DNA from: Butyrivibrio proteoclasticus
GTDB lineage: Bacteria; Bacillota; Clostridia; Lachnospirales; Lachnospiraceae
Reading direction: 5' to 3'
Assembly (NCBI RefSeq): GCF_900115735.1
Contig: NZ_FOXO01000004.1
Location: 40,417-104,416 of the forward strand
DNA: 64,000 bases
Shown here: in pieces, positions 1 through 9,662 of the stretch
Layout: the number at the start of each line of letters is the position of its first letter
Position numbering within the stretch: position 1 is the stretch's first letter
Notes under the pieces: model-generated
What the model was told of the DNA's origin: nothing
The model's input: only the letters and a program-made list of their open reading frames with translations
Databases searched by the model: none
Made by a program: the position numbers and the translations under genes

Positions 1-92
1 GTAACAACTAAAGTCACTTCGTGCCCTGCCTCGATTATTTTTTCAAGCGCCGTCCTTGCAAAGTCCGGAGTACCCATAAATATTATCTTCAT
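1..92 (-). CDS. fmt: methionyl-tRNA formyltransferase, N-terminal 30 codons only
   Basis: The gene runs off the left edge, so only its start is visible. The reading begins MKIIFMGTPDFARTALEKII and continues EAGHEVTLVV, the standard opening of Fmt (MGTPDFA motif at the start of the formyl-transferase Rossmann fold). Fmt formylates initiator Met-tRNA using 10-formyl-tetrahydrofolate. It works with peptide deformylase, encoded about 2.4 kb upstream on the same strand (2532-3035). Between the two lies an amino-acid ABC transporter and a strong terminator, so fmt may need its own promoter in the roughly 60 bp gap or may live on read-through. The rest of the protein cannot be judged. Confidence 0.85.
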   Translation of the reverse strand, partial: MKIIFMGTPDFARTALEKIIEAGHEVTLVV

Positions 93-153
93 ATCAAATC
101 TCCTGTTAAAAGCAAATAGTTTTAAGATCATTTGCAAAATGCCATTTATAGCA

Positions 154-195
154 TAAAAAAACCTAAAACGGTAAATAATAGTTTACCATTTCAGG
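154..195 (-). terminator. rho-independent terminator after the amino-acid transporter
   Basis: On the minus strand CCTGAAATGGTAAA pairs with TTTACCGTTTTAGG (14 bp with two G-T wobbles) across a 6-nt loop and is followed by seven T. It closes the transporter operon just before fmt. Confidence 0.85.
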
Positions 196-229
196 CTTCT
201 TTTGTACATCGACAATGTACTTAAGCAAA

Positions 230-1024
230 TCACTCTGCAGTGATATCTGCGCCAAAGTATTTATTAGAGATCTCAGCAAGTTTTCCCTCAGCGCGAAGGT
301 CTGCAATTGCCTGATTGATAGCTTCTCTGAGAGAATCATTATCACTTCCCTTTGCAAGAGGAACTGCATACTTTGTAACTTCAGGATCAACTGCTGCAAC
401 CTTAAGCTCTGTAGTTCCTGTTGTGTTGAAGTAGTCCTGAGCTGAAGTGTTGGCATTTATAGTAGCATCAACTGTACCATTAAGTACAAGAGTCATTGTC
501 TCGCCTAAGGTATCAACATTTGATACTGCTGCCCCATACTCGATTCCCATAGCCTCGTAGGTTGAACCTGCAGAATTAGCTGTTGTATGTCCCTTAAGAT
601 CATCAAAAGATGCGATATCCGTGTTTGAAGCAAGGGTAACAACTACTGCGTGGTCATAAGCATAGGCTTCAGTAAAATCAAAGGTCTCAGAACGCTCATC
701 AGTAACATCAACACCGTTAGCCATCATATCAAATGTTCCAGTTGAAACACCTGTAAGGCCTCCGTCGAAAGCCACTTCCTTAAACTCAGGTGTAACACCG
801 AGCTTCTCAGCGATAGCTGCTGCCACTTCTACATCAAAGCCAACGAGCTCGTCTGTATCAGGGTCATGGTATGTAAATGGCGCCCACACACCTTCAGTAG
901 CAATTGTGATCTTGCCGGCTTCTTTGATACGAGCCAGGTGGTCATCACTTTTTTTAGCGCCGCATCCGGCCAAAAGAGATGTTGCAAGAATTGTTGTCAG
1001 TGCCAGTGATAGAATCCTTTTCAT
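230..1024 (-). CDS. polar amino-acid ABC transporter substrate-binding lipoprotein
   Basis: Periplasmic-binding-protein family 3 protein (264 residues) that captures an amino acid outside the membrane for the permease and ATPase encoded just upstream. The start at 1024 gives MKRILSLAL and has a good ribosome site (AAAGGAGG); a longer reading to 1048 has none. A lipoprotein signal peptide ends in LLAGC, where the Cys would be lipidated. The SBP_bac_3 fold shows the usual substrate-facing segments: ATEGVWAPFTYHD near the start, GFDVEVAAAIAEKLG, and FDMMANGVDVTDERSETFDF. Residues alone do not settle the substrate; the family covers glutamine, cystine, arginine and histidine carriers. It is the last gene of the three-gene transporter unit and is followed by a strong terminator. 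Confidence 0.9.
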   Translation of the reverse strand: MKRILSLALTTILATSLLAGCGAKKSDDHLARIKEAGKITIATEGVWAPFTYHDPDTDELVGFDVEVAAAIAEKLGVTPEFKEVAFDGGLTGVSTGTFDMMANGVDVTDERSETFDFTEAYAYDHAVVVTLASNTDIASFDDLKGHTTANSAGSTYEAMGIEYGAAVSNVDTLGETMTLVLNGTVDATINANTSAQDYFNTTGTTELKVAAVDPEVTKYAVPLAKGSDNDSLREAINQAIADLRAEGKLAEISNKYFGADITAE

Positions 1025-1107
1025 AAATATCCTCCTTTGTAAGTACAAACAATGTATATAAAAACCTACCTAAAACTATCACAGCAGGTAATCATATTTC
1101 TTATAGA

Positions 1108-1848
1108 TTAGTGCTCAGTTAGTCTTAAAAATTCTCTTGTTCTTACTTCTTTTGGATTGTCAAAAAAGTCTGCTGAGCTGCCCTCTTCAACCACATTTCC
1201 ATCTGCCATGAATACCACATGGGATGATACTTCTTTTGCAAAGCCCATCTCATGCGTAACAACTATCATAGTCATGCCCTCATCTGCAAGTTCTCTCATA
1301 ACCTCAAGAACTTCTGATGTAAGCTGTGGATCAAGAGCTGATGTAGGCTCATCGAAATAAATAATGCTTGGGTCAGTGGCAAGTGCCCTTGCTATTGCAA
1401 CTCTCTGCTGCTGCCCGCCTGAAAGCTGACTGGGATAATAATCAGTATAGCCGTCCATTCCGACCTTTTTTAATACTTCAAGTGCCTTCTCGTCAGCCTC
1501 ATTTTTAGGAATCTTTCTCGCAGATGTAAGGCCCAAAGTCACATTTTCCAATACGTTCTTATTGGCAAAAAGATTGTAGCCCTGAAAAACAAATCCCGTC
1601 TTTTTCCTGATGGCAGCTATATCACTTTTGGAAATCCCGGAAAGATCATAGTCTTCCCCATCAAAAGAAAGCTTTCCTCCGTCAGGCTTTTCAAGGAAAT
1701 TTATGCAGCGAAGAAGTGTCGTCTTACCCGAGCCCGATGGTCCCAGTATTGAAACCACATCGCCTCTATTTACTTTTAAATCTATGCCTTTCAAAACCTC
1801 AGTTTTGGCAAAAGACTTTTTTAGATTTTTTACCTCTAGTAATGCCAT
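1108..1848 (-). CDS. polar amino-acid ABC transporter ATP-binding protein
   Basis: GlnQ/HisP-type ATPase of 246 residues, full length for the family, that powers import by the permease at 1851-2525. It shows Walker [10 protein letters not shown], the ABC signature [15 protein letters not shown], Walker [14 protein letters not shown] and the switch His in [11 protein letters not shown]. Two bases separate it from the permease stop, so the two are almost certainly co-transcribed and co-translated. The substrate cannot be assigned from this subunit. Confidence 0.93.
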   Translation of the reverse strand: MALLEVKNLKKSFAKTEVLKGIDLKVNRGDVVSILGPSGSGKTTLLRCINFLEKPDGGKLSFDGEDYDLSGISKSDIAAIRKKTGFVFQGYNLFANKNVLENVTLGLTSARKIPKNEADEKALEVLKKVGMDGYTDYYPSQLSGGQQQRVAIARALATDPSIIYFDEPTSALDPQLTSEVLEVMRELADEGMTMIVVTHEMGFAKEVSSHVVFMADGNVVEEGSSADFFDNPKEVRTREFLRLTEH

Positions 1849-1850
1849 AC

Positions 1851-2525
1851 TTATTTGCGAACTCCGTAATTTCCAAGTCTTCTCTCACCTTTTTTCTGAA
1901 CAAAGGTAAGAACTGTACAAAAGAGCAGATATATAGCTGCAACTTCTATGTACAAAGGAAAATAATTGTAGGACTGTCCTGCAATCTGCTTGGTCCTTGT
2001 AAACATCTCGACCACAGTTATGCTTGATGCCAGTGATGTATCTTTTACCATGCTGATAAGCGCATTGAAAAGAGATGGAAAAGCTGTTCTGAAGGCCTGC
2101 GGCAATATGATGTGCCACATGATCTGCATATAGCTCATTCCAACGCAGTAACCTGCCTCAAGCTGTCCGGCGGGAACTGCCTCCATGGCTGCTCTCATAG
2201 TCTCAGCACTGTAAGCACCTTCACATATCGAAAAAACAATGACCGCTACCAAAAAAGGATTGGCATTTATACCAAATAGTGGAAGTCCGTAAAATGCCAC
2301 CATAAGCTGTACCAAAAGCGGTGTTCCTCTGATGATCCAGATATAAAATCTGCAGATCTGTCTCACTACCGGAACCCCTGCATATTGAACCATTGCCACA
2401 AATACAGCAATGACAGTTGAAAGCACGAAAGCTATTAGTGCAAGAGGTACCGAAACCTTAAGTCCATATACTAATATCTTGGGAAAAGAGCTGATCAAAA
2501 GCTCCAATGTCTGCGCATTAAACAT
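1851..2525 (-). CDS. polar amino-acid ABC transporter permease
   Basis: HisM/GlnP-type inner-membrane permease of 224 residues, about five membrane segments. The EAA-loop region reads [20 protein letters not shown] followed by [13 protein letters not shown], the site where the ATPase docks. Only one permease is present, so a homodimer is likely. The start lies six bases after the def stop codon with no strong ribosome site, which suggests translational coupling to def. This places an uptake system directly in the def transcript. Confidence 0.9.
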   Translation of the reverse strand: MFNAQTLELLISSFPKILVYGLKVSVPLALIAFVLSTVIAVFVAMVQYAGVPVVRQICRFYIWIIRGTPLLVQLMVAFYGLPLFGINANPFLVAVIVFSICEGAYSAETMRAAMEAVPAGQLEAGYCVGMSYMQIMWHIILPQAFRTAFPSLFNALISMVKDTSLASSITVVEMFTRTKQIAGQSYNYFPLYIEVAAIYLLFCTVLTFVQKKGERRLGNYGVRK

Positions 2526-2531
2526 GTATTA

Positions 2532-3035
2532 TTATTCTTCGTCCTCTGACTCCTGCTCCTGCATGAGTTCCTCGTTGTCTACAAGTTCACCCTCAACCTT
2601 CTCCACATACATGTGTCCGTCAAGGTGATCGAGCTCATGGCAGATAGCTCTTGCAAGGAGTTCCTCTCCTTCAATAACAAATTCTTTCATATCAAGGTCA
2701 AATGCTTTTGCCTTAACATAGTTAGGTCTTGTAACAACGCCGGACTTACCAGGAATAGAAAGACATCCTTCATATCCTGTCTGTTCGCCTGAAGTCTCAA
2801 GGATCTCGGGATTAATCATAACTATAGGATCATCAGCTTCAGGTGAAACATCAATAACTACTATTCTCTTTAAAATTCCAACCTGAGGTGCTGCAAGGCC
2901 AACTCCGTTTGCATCATACATAGTCTCAAGCATATCCTCTACAAGCTCTCTGATCCTTGGTGTTACTTCCTTAACTTCTTTGCAGCGACGCTCAAGTACT
3001 TCATCGCCATATTCTCTAATAGTTCTAAGTGCCAT
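2532..3035 (-). CDS. def: peptide deformylase
   Basis: Removes the formyl group from the N-terminal Met of new proteins; an Fe2+/Zn2+ hydrolase. All three family motifs are present: GVGLAAPQVG, EGCLSIPG with the metal-binding Cys, and HELDHLDG with two metal His and the catalytic Glu. The 167-residue length is normal, with a short acidic tail (EQESEDEE) that is longer than in many relatives. It follows priA by 90 bp, the classical priA-def order. The expected next gene, fmt, is displaced by the amino-acid transporter. Confidence 0.95.
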   Translation of the reverse strand: MALRTIREYGDEVLERRCKEVKEVTPRIRELVEDMLETMYDANGVGLAAPQVGILKRIVVIDVSPEADDPIVMINPEILETSGEQTGYEGCLSIPGKSGVVTRPNYVKAKAFDLDMKEFVIEGEELLARAICHELDHLDGHMYVEKVEGELVDNEELMQEQESEDEE

Positions 3036-3125
3036 TTTGGCCTCCTTTATTTATTGTTCAAAAAACATTAGATTTTATACAATTCATTATATGATATCAA
3101 TTTAAGCAGAAATGTCAATATCTCA

Positions 3126-5372
3126 TCAGAATCCATTGACAGGATCAAAATCAAACTGGGTAGTGATATTCTTTAGATATCCCCTGTCTTCAAGCATTCT
3201 TATATATTTTTCGACCATATCTTTTAATTTCACAAGTATGTCCATATCATCTGCCTTAACATATATTGCCATTCGATATATGTCGTTTATCTTTCCTATG
3301 GCTGCTGAAGCAGGGCCTATATAGACAACATTCGGGATCTTTTTTTGTTCCATTACTGCCCTCAGCTTCGTGGCAAAGGCAATCCCTTCTGCCTCATTTT
3401 TACACTGGATCTGAACAGACATCATATGTGAAACCGGCGGGTACCTTAGAAGATCTCTATAAGCAATTTCTTCCTCGTAAAAGCCCTTGTAATCCTGATC
3501 TGCTGCCGCAAGAATGCTGTAGTGATCAGGCTGATAGCTCTGGATCACCACGTTTCCTCTTTTCTCTCCTCTTCCGGCTCTTCCCGCAGCCTGGGTAAGC
3601 AACTGGAAGGTTCTCTCACTTGCCCTGTAGTCGCTGGCATAAAGTGACATATCCGCCGCAAGGATTCCCACCAGGGTAACGTCAGGGAAATCATGGCCCT
3701 TTACTATCATCTGAGTTCCTACAAGTACATTGGCTTCCTTGTTGGCAAAAGCTCCAAGTATCTTTTCATAGCTTCCCTTTGTCCTCGTGGTATCAGCATC
3801 CATCCTAAGGACCTTAACATCCGGAAAATATTTTTTTACCTCATCTTCAATCTGCTGCGTTCCTGCTCTGAAAGACGAGACGTATTTTGAGCCGCATTCA
3901 GGGCATATCTTGGGTCGTGCCTTCTCATATCCGCAGTAGTGGCATACAAGTCTTCCACCCCGATGCTCCGACAAAGAAACATCGCAGTGCGGGCATTTAA
4001 ATACATGGCCGCAGCCCCTGCAGGAGATAAAGCCTGCAAGTCCCCTTCTGTTGATAAAGAGCATTACCTGCTCATCTTTCTGGAATCTGTCCTCCATAAG
4101 TTCAAAGAGCCTTCTGGAAAAAATGGACCGATTTCCGGCCCGAAGCTCTTCCCTTAAATCCGCGATTTCAACAGTGGGAAGTGTTCCACCTGTAAGTCTC
4201 TTATTAAGCTCAAAGAGCTTTATCTGCCCGGTCTTTGCCTTGTAATAGGCCTCAAGTGAAGGCGTAGCTGAGCCAAGCACAACTGCCGCCCCGTCAGGAA
4301 GAAGGTGTGACAGTTCTATTGCCACTTCCCTTGCGTGGTATTTAGGCATAGTCTCGCTCTTATAGGTGGCTTCATGCTCCTCATCAATTATAATAATCCC
4401 GGTGTTTGGAAATGGTGTGAAAAGAGCTGACCTCGGGCCGATAATAATATCAATATCCCCATTCCTGGCTCTCTCCATCTGATCAAACTTCTCTCCGGGA
4501 GAAAGAGTCGAATTCATTACTGATACTCTGTCACCAAAATGCCTGTAAAAACGCATCAGAGTCTGATAAGTAAGGGCAATTTCAGGAATCAGAACAATCG
4601 CCTGCTTTCCTCTTTTTATCACATCATCAATAAGAGCAATGTACACCTCTGTCTTACCACTTCCTGTTATTCCGTGGATAAGATAAGTATCTCTTTTGCC
4701 CTCGTCATAATCTTTTTTGACAGTATCTACGATATGCTGCTGTTCATCACTTAAAGTCTTTTTGCCATATCTTGCGCCATCGGCAGCTATGGGCTTTCTG
4801 TAATATTCTTCACTTTCTATGGCAATGATTCCTTTGTCACTAAGGGCCTTTATGGCCTGTGAAGACACGTTTAGCTTACCTGTGATAAATTCATAGGGAA
4901 TCCTGTCATCGGGATTATCTATAAGTTCCTTTAAAAGACGCTCTCTTGCCTTTTGCTTTTTCCTTACGCACTCATAGTAAAGGTCTCTTGCCTCCCTCTC
5001 CGGAAGTCTTAAAGAAATAAATTTGTGTATCTGCCTTGCCTGCTTTTTAGAAGCAGGAAGCACGGTCTTAAGTGCAGCTATCATGGTAGAGCCGTACTGT
5101 CTTTTCATCCAGGCTGCAAGCCTTATTGAAATATCCTCTGCGGAAATAAGACCTTTTTCCACATCGATTATCTCTTTTATCTTATCAGGGTCCCAATTAG
5201 GTTCCTCTGTAAGTTCAACAATGTACCCGGTTCGTACATTATCTCCCCTTCCAAAGGGTACCTTTACAGGCATGCCAATATCGCATACCTCAATGAGTCT
5301 GTCCGGAATTCGATACTGAAACGTCCTGTCTACTTTTTCATGTGAAATATCTATAATAATGTTAGCGTACAT
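3126..5372 (-). CDS. priA: primosomal replication restart helicase PriA
   Basis: Superfamily 2 helicase that recognises stalled forks and reloads the replisome. The start at 5372 (MYANIIIDISHEKVDRTFQY) matches the usual PriA N-terminus and has an AAAGG site; upstream codons look non-coding. Visible parts are the N-terminal 3'-end-binding domain, Walker A GITGSGKTE near residue 232, the DEEH box in IIIDEEHEATYK, the SATPSLEAYY motif, and the zinc-binding insert with four CxxC pairs (CRGCGHVFKCPHC, CHYCGYEKARPKICPECG), then GTQMIVKGHDFP and QAAGRAGR. The length of 748 residues is normal. It lies between murE (terminator in between) and def. Confidence 0.95.
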   Translation of the reverse strand: MYANIIIDISHEKVDRTFQYRIPDRLIEVCDIGMPVKVPFGRGDNVRTGYIVELTEEPNWDPDKIKEIIDVEKGLISAEDISIRLAAWMKRQYGSTMIAALKTVLPASKKQARQIHKFISLRLPEREARDLYYECVRKKQKARERLLKELIDNPDDRIPYEFITGKLNVSSQAIKALSDKGIIAIESEEYYRKPIAADGARYGKKTLSDEQQHIVDTVKKDYDEGKRDTYLIHGITGSGKTEVYIALIDDVIKRGKQAIVLIPEIALTYQTLMRFYRHFGDRVSVMNSTLSPGEKFDQMERARNGDIDIIIGPRSALFTPFPNTGIIIIDEEHEATYKSETMPKYHAREVAIELSHLLPDGAAVVLGSATPSLEAYYKAKTGQIKLFELNKRLTGGTLPTVEIADLREELRAGNRSIFSRRLFELMEDRFQKDEQVMLFINRRGLAGFISCRGCGHVFKCPHCDVSLSEHRGGRLVCHYCGYEKARPKICPECGSKYVSSFRAGTQQIEDEVKKYFPDVKVLRMDADTTRTKGSYEKILGAFANKEANVLVGTQMIVKGHDFPDVTLVGILAADMSLYASDYRASERTFQLLTQAAGRAGRGEKRGNVVIQSYQPDHYSILAAADQDYKGFYEEEIAYRDLLRYPPVSHMMSVQIQCKNEAEGIAFATKLRAVMEQKKIPNVVYIGPASAAIGKINDIYRMAIYVKADDMDILVKLKDMVEKYIRMLEDRGYLKNITTQFDFDPVNGF

Positions 5373-5456
5373 AAATCTAACCTTTATTTCTCCTCTAATC
5401 CAACTTACAAATAATATTTTATCATAAGGTAAAAGCACACATGACAATCATTAATT

Positions 5457-5497
5457 AAAAAATGTGCATCCGCCTTTGCTAAAACCAGATACACATT
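5457..5497 (-). terminator. terminator between murE and priA
   Basis: On the minus strand AATGTGTATC pairs with GATGCACATT (10 bp, one wobble) across a 17-nt loop and ends in six T. It lies 26 bp after the murE stop. Confidence 0.7.
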
Positions 5498-5522
5498 TTT
5501 AAGCTATTTTATAAGCTTCTCA

Positions 5523-7010
5523 TTACTTACGCTCTTCGAGGATTTCCTGAATAAGTTCACGTTCATCCATGTGGTATTTCACACCTTTAATCTCCTGATA
5601 GTCCTCATGTCCCTTACCTGCAAGAACTATGATATCGCCCTGCTCGCCGTGATCAATGGCATAAGCAATAGCCTCTTTTCTATCAGTAATCTTGATGTAT
5701 TTACCATCTGTCTTTTTCATACCTGTCTCAATATCATTCATGATATCTTCAGGCTCTTCAAATCTTGGGTTATCTGATGTAATGATGGTGAAGTCTGCAT
5801 ATTTGCCGCTAACTTCGCCCATCTCAAATCTGCGAAGCTTACTTCTGTTTCCACCGCATCCAAAGAGGCAGATAAGTCTGTTTGGATGATAATCTCTGAG
5901 TGTAGTAAGAAGACTCTTAAGCGCCATAGCATTGTGGGCATAGTCGATCATAAGTGTAAAGTCATCTGAAACCTTTACCATCTCGATTCTTCCCTTTACC
6001 TTGGCTCCCTTAAGGGCTGGAGCAATCTCAGCTTCACTGCATCCAAAGTGTCTCGCAACTGCAATAGCACAAAGAGCATTTAAAACGCTGAACTTGCCTG
6101 GAGTCTCAACTTCAGCATGAACTTTTATAAGTCCGTCTGTATCAAAGAACACACCGAGCTGACCTGGTTTATGGATGTAAGCAAGATTTATAGCTCTTAT
6201 ATCATTACCCTCACCAAATCCGTAGGTTTCAACTTCACAGGTGTGGCCTTCTAAGATGTCGTCTGTGTGAATATCATCACCATTGCATATACCAACCTTG
6301 CACTGTTTAAACAAAAGACCTTTGCAGTGCATATAATCGTCAAAATCCTTGTGCTCATTAGGTCCGATGTGATCCGGCTCAATGTTTGTAAAGATGCCGA
6401 TATCAAATGTGAAGCCCTGAGTTCTGTGAAGCATAAGTCCCTGTGAAGATACCTCCATAACTACGCTGTCACAGCCTGCTTCTACCATTCTATGCATATA
6501 CTCCTGAAGATTGTAGGACTCAGGTGTTGTATTCTCTGCATGAATATGCTCATCACCGATGATAACCTCAATTGTTCCAATAAGACCAACCTTGTGTCCG
6601 GCATTCTCAAGCATGTTTCTGATAAGATATGTGGTTGTAGTCTTACCCTTTGTTCCTGTGATGCCGATTGTCTTAAGTTTTCTTGCAGGATGGTCAAAAT
6701 ATGCAGCTGAAATAAATGCCATTGCATATCTTGTGTCCTCAACTCTGACAACTGCTATTTCTGAATTTTCAGGAAGTCCAACATCCTGACTTACAACGAT
6801 AGCTGCTGCCCTTTTTTCTGCTGCTTCTTTTGCACAGGAATGTCCGTCAAAATTTGCTCCCTTGATGCAGATGAAAAGAGATCCTTCTGAAATTTTACGG
6901 TTATCGTTTACAACATCCCTTATCTCTATTGAATCAGCACTGATTTCTTCAAAAGAGTTTCCTTTTGTGATTTTGTATTCGAGATTTTCCAGTAATTTAC
7001 TAAGCTTCAT
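5523..7010 (-). CDS. murE: UDP-MurNAc-tripeptide synthetase (meso-DAP-adding)
   Basis: Cytoplasmic Mur ligase that adds the third residue of the peptidoglycan stem peptide. The ATP-binding loop GITGTKGKTTTTYLI lies at residues 117-131, followed by the Mur-ligase central motif NTTPESYNLQEYM and EVSSQGLMLHRTQG. The amino-acid-selecting motif reads SDNPRFEEP near residue 412. DNPR is the signature of meso-diaminopimelate-adding MurE, whereas lysine-adding enzymes differ there, so this organism probably has DAP-type peptidoglycan. GKGHEDYQ near the end is also typical. The 495-residue length is normal. Confidence 0.95.
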   Translation of the reverse strand: MKLSKLLENLEYKITKGNSFEEISADSIEIRDVVNDNRKISEGSLFICIKGANFDGHSCAKEAAEKRAAAIVVSQDVGLPENSEIAVVRVEDTRYAMAFISAAYFDHPARKLKTIGITGTKGKTTTTYLIRNMLENAGHKVGLIGTIEVIIGDEHIHAENTTPESYNLQEYMHRMVEAGCDSVVMEVSSQGLMLHRTQGFTFDIGIFTNIEPDHIGPNEHKDFDDYMHCKGLLFKQCKVGICNGDDIHTDDILEGHTCEVETYGFGEGNDIRAINLAYIHKPGQLGVFFDTDGLIKVHAEVETPGKFSVLNALCAIAVARHFGCSEAEIAPALKGAKVKGRIEMVKVSDDFTLMIDYAHNAMALKSLLTTLRDYHPNRLICLFGCGGNRSKLRRFEMGEVSGKYADFTIITSDNPRFEEPEDIMNDIETGMKKTDGKYIKITDRKEAIAYAIDHGEQGDIIVLAGKGHEDYQEIKGVKYHMDERELIQEILEERK

Positions 7011-7102
7011 GTAAGCCCTCCCATTTTTTATTTTTTCGTCACATTTTATTCACAATTCAGGAGTAATATATATTTAAAGATATGAGCTAAGGCTCACTAT
7101 CT

Positions 7103-7168
7103 CCCCCTCATAAGAAACCGCAGACACACGCTTCGCGTGTGTTTTTGTGGTTAATGGGGGATTTTTTT
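7103..7168. other. long imperfect hairpin between recJ and murE
   Basis: CCCCC at 7103-7107 pairs with GGGGG at 7156-7160, and CACACGC at 7126-7132 pairs with GCGTGTG at 7136-7142 across the 3-nt loop TTC, with patchy pairing between. The seven-T tract follows on the plus strand (7162-7168), so the shape is that of a plus-strand terminator although no plus-strand gene precedes it. On the minus strand it would form right after recJ without a T tract. It may be a transcription or mRNA-stability structure in the recJ-murE spacer. Confidence 0.5.
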
Positions 7169-7171
7169 GTA

Positions 7172-9037
7172 TCATGTGAAATCGCTCATAACTATCTGAA
7201 CTGATTCTCTCCCCTGATAGCTGTTAATATCCGGATAATATGCAATACTCACCTTCATGTTGTAAGCTCTTCCATCATAAAGATCATCTACAGCACTCTG
7301 TCCGTATCTGTCCCTTAGGAATTCATGCCACTTATCCATATCACCAAAATACATCATATCAAAATAATTATTAGAATCATCAGATACTCTGTATTTTCCA
7401 CAATTCTTGTTTTTACCAAGGATTCTTCCTGATAAAAGCTTTACATCCTTTTGTGCGAACATCGGCTTAATATTGCCTGCTCCAAAAGGTTCCAACTTAT
7501 TAAATTCCTTTACAAGACTCATGCTCGCATATTTTAGAGGCATTACCATATCAAGATGGACTATTCTCTCATAATCGTTGTCTGTAAGCTCACACTCATT
7601 ATTGAGTCTTGAGCGAAGAGCCTCGATATTCTCTTCAGGAAGTGAAAGTCCTGCAGCCATCTTATGTCCGCCAAACTTCGTAAACAGCTCTTTACATGCT
7701 GAAAGATGCTGGAACATATCATAGCTCTCAATAGACCTTCCGGAACCCTTAGCGCCTCCGTCAGCTGCCTTTGTAAGAACGATTGTAGGCCTGTAATATT
7801 TTTCTTTTATCTTTCCTGCTATTATACCGGCGATAGATTCATGAACATATGGAAGGTACAACACAATGACCTTAGGAAGTTCACCTGTTTTAGCCTCTTT
7901 ATCCACAATTTCTATAGCTGCATCCACGCCCTCTTTGGTCATATCTTTCCTGCTGTCATTAAGACTCTTTAAATCTCCGGCGATTGTAGCAGCCTCAGCT
8001 TCATCTTCAGCAAAAAACAGTGATAGTGCTCTTGTGGCAAGGTCAAGCCTTCCGGTGGCATTAAGACAGGGACCTATAATGAAACCATAATGATATCCTG
8101 TCATAGCACTGGCGTCGATGCTATTTACATCAATAAGAGCTTTAAGTCCCTTATTTTCAGTAAATCTGATGCGTTTTAAAGACTCTTTTACGATTATCCT
8201 GTTCTCATCCTTAAGTTCCATGACATCGCACACCGTTGCGATACCTGCAAAGATGATCTTTTCAGTAAAAAACCTTCCAATCAGTTCATTAAACTCTGCG
8301 TCTTCTGTCTCTGAAGCCTTGATCTGCGCCATAACCTGCAGGAACTTATAAGCAACAACTGCTCCGCAGATTTCTTTAAAAGTATACTCGCCCTCAGCTC
8401 TCTTTGGATCAATAACAGCATCGGCAGGCGGTAATATTTCTTTTTTCTCAGAAGTCTCTATGTCAGAAGAATCCGCACAGGCTTCATCACCCTTAGCCAC
8501 TTCAAAGGGAACTTCGTGGTGATCTGTAACAACTACAGTCATGCCCTTTTCTTTTGCATGCTTTATCTGCTCAAAAGCTGCAATTCCATTGTCACAGGTA
8601 ATGATAGTATCAATTCCGTCTTCAATAGCAGCATCAACAAGTTTGATGCTAAGACCATAACCATCCTTGATCCTGTCAGGAAGAACACAGTCCACATCTC
8701 CTCCAAAGAGCCTTAGTCCATCCACAAGTATGTATGAAGAACATATACCATCTACGTCATAGTCACCTATAACACGGATTTTTACTCCATCAGCTATTTT
8801 GGAGAGCATCACCCTGGCGCCTTTCTCCATGTCTGCCATTTTAAAGGGATCATGAAGCATTGAAACGCTACCGTTTAAATACTCATCAACCTTTTCCAAA
8901 GTACAATCTTCTTTTTCCGTCTCTCTGGAATTTATAAGTCTATTAGCAATAAGCCTTGCAGTAATATTAGAAATGCCATACTTAGCAGCAATTCCATCAA
9001 AATCCGCCTTCTTATTTGCTATCATCCATTTTGCCAT
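7172..9037 (-). CDS. recJ: single-stranded-DNA-specific exonuclease RecJ
   Basis: DHH-superfamily 5'-3' exonuclease of 621 residues for recombination and mismatch repair. The start at 9037 (MAKWMIANKKADFDG) has an AGAGG site; a longer in-frame reading lacks one. The phosphoesterase motif GDYDVDGICSSYIL is near residue 92 and the DHH motif VVVTDHHEVP near 172. The DHHA1 domain carries GSGRSIESYDMFQHL and FGGHKMAAGLS. An insert rich in acidic residues follows the DHH motif (EACADSSDIETSEKKEILPP), longer than I would expect. A large spacer hairpin separates it from murE. Confidence 0.93.
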   Translation of the reverse strand: MAKWMIANKKADFDGIAAKYGISNITARLIANRLINSRETEKEDCTLEKVDEYLNGSVSMLHDPFKMADMEKGARVMLSKIADGVKIRVIGDYDVDGICSSYILVDGLRLFGGDVDCVLPDRIKDGYGLSIKLVDAAIEDGIDTIITCDNGIAAFEQIKHAKEKGMTVVVTDHHEVPFEVAKGDEACADSSDIETSEKKEILPPADAVIDPKRAEGEYTFKEICGAVVAYKFLQVMAQIKASETEDAEFNELIGRFFTEKIIFAGIATVCDVMELKDENRIIVKESLKRIRFTENKGLKALIDVNSIDASAMTGYHYGFIIGPCLNATGRLDLATRALSLFFAEDEAEAATIAGDLKSLNDSRKDMTKEGVDAAIEIVDKEAKTGELPKVIVLYLPYVHESIAGIIAGKIKEKYYRPTIVLTKAADGGAKGSGRSIESYDMFQHLSACKELFTKFGGHKMAAGLSLPEENIEALRSRLNNECELTDNDYERIVHLDMVMPLKYASMSLVKEFNKLEPFGAGNIKPMFAQKDVKLLSGRILGKNKNCGKYRVSDDSNNYFDMMYFGDMDKWHEFLRDRYGQSAVDDLYDGRAYNMKVSIAYYPDINSYQGRESVQIVMSDFT

Positions 9038-9146
9038 ATCTATCCTCTTTGTTACATAATAATAAATGCGCACCACCTTGTATTTTATGCGGCGCGCTTT
9101 GTATATCTTACCATATTTTAAAAAGAGAAGTGTTTTTTTACCATAT

Positions 9147-9635
9147 TCAAACCTTTTTTCTTCCGGATTCGATGAGTTCCTTTTCAAAGGCCTCAGGATT
9201 TTTCAGATAGTAATCCTGGTGATACTCTTCTGCTTCATAGAAGTTTTTATAAGGCAACAGTTCAACAAATGTTTCCTTGCCTGAATCTGCTGCTATTTTA
9301 TCAAGTTTAGATTGGGCAAGAGCCTTTTCCTCTTCATCGCCATAGAAGATTGCCAGAGTATAAGAAAATCCCTTGTCGATAAACTGTCCCTCAGCATCAA
9401 ATGGATCTACATTTGCAAAATAAATATCCAGTAACTTATCATATGATACCTTCTCAGGATCATATACAAGCTTTATGGTCTCACGATGGCCAGTTTCCTG
9501 ATGTTTAACCTGTTCGTAGGTTGGATTCTCCTCATCTCCGCCTGCGTAACCGCAAATAACCTTATCAACGCCGTACATCTTATAAATAGGTGTCACACAC
9601 CAAAAACATCCCCCTGCAAAATATGCCTCTTTCAT
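9147..9635 (-). CDS. msrA: peptide methionine (S)-S-oxide reductase
   Basis: Repairs oxidised methionine. It opens MKEAYFAGGCFWCVTPIY, with the catalytic Cys in GCFWC, and continues with GYAGGDEENPTYEQVKHQET and HRETIKLVYDPEKVSY, all standard MsrA segments. YNLP-like recycling motifs are replaced by NFYEAEEYHQDYY. The 162-residue length is typical of a stand-alone MsrA with no MsrB fusion. It has its own leader with a structured repeat (9663-9722), after the secDF terminator. Confidence 0.94.
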   Translation of the reverse strand: MKEAYFAGGCFWCVTPIYKMYGVDKVICGYAGGDEENPTYEQVKHQETGHRETIKLVYDPEKVSYDKLLDIYFANVDPFDAEGQFIDKGFSYTLAIFYGDEEEKALAQSKLDKIAADSGKETFVELLPYKNFYEAEEYHQDYYLKNPEAFEKELIESGRKKV

Positions 9636-9662
9636 AATCTGAAATCCTTTCTAGCTCAATTA

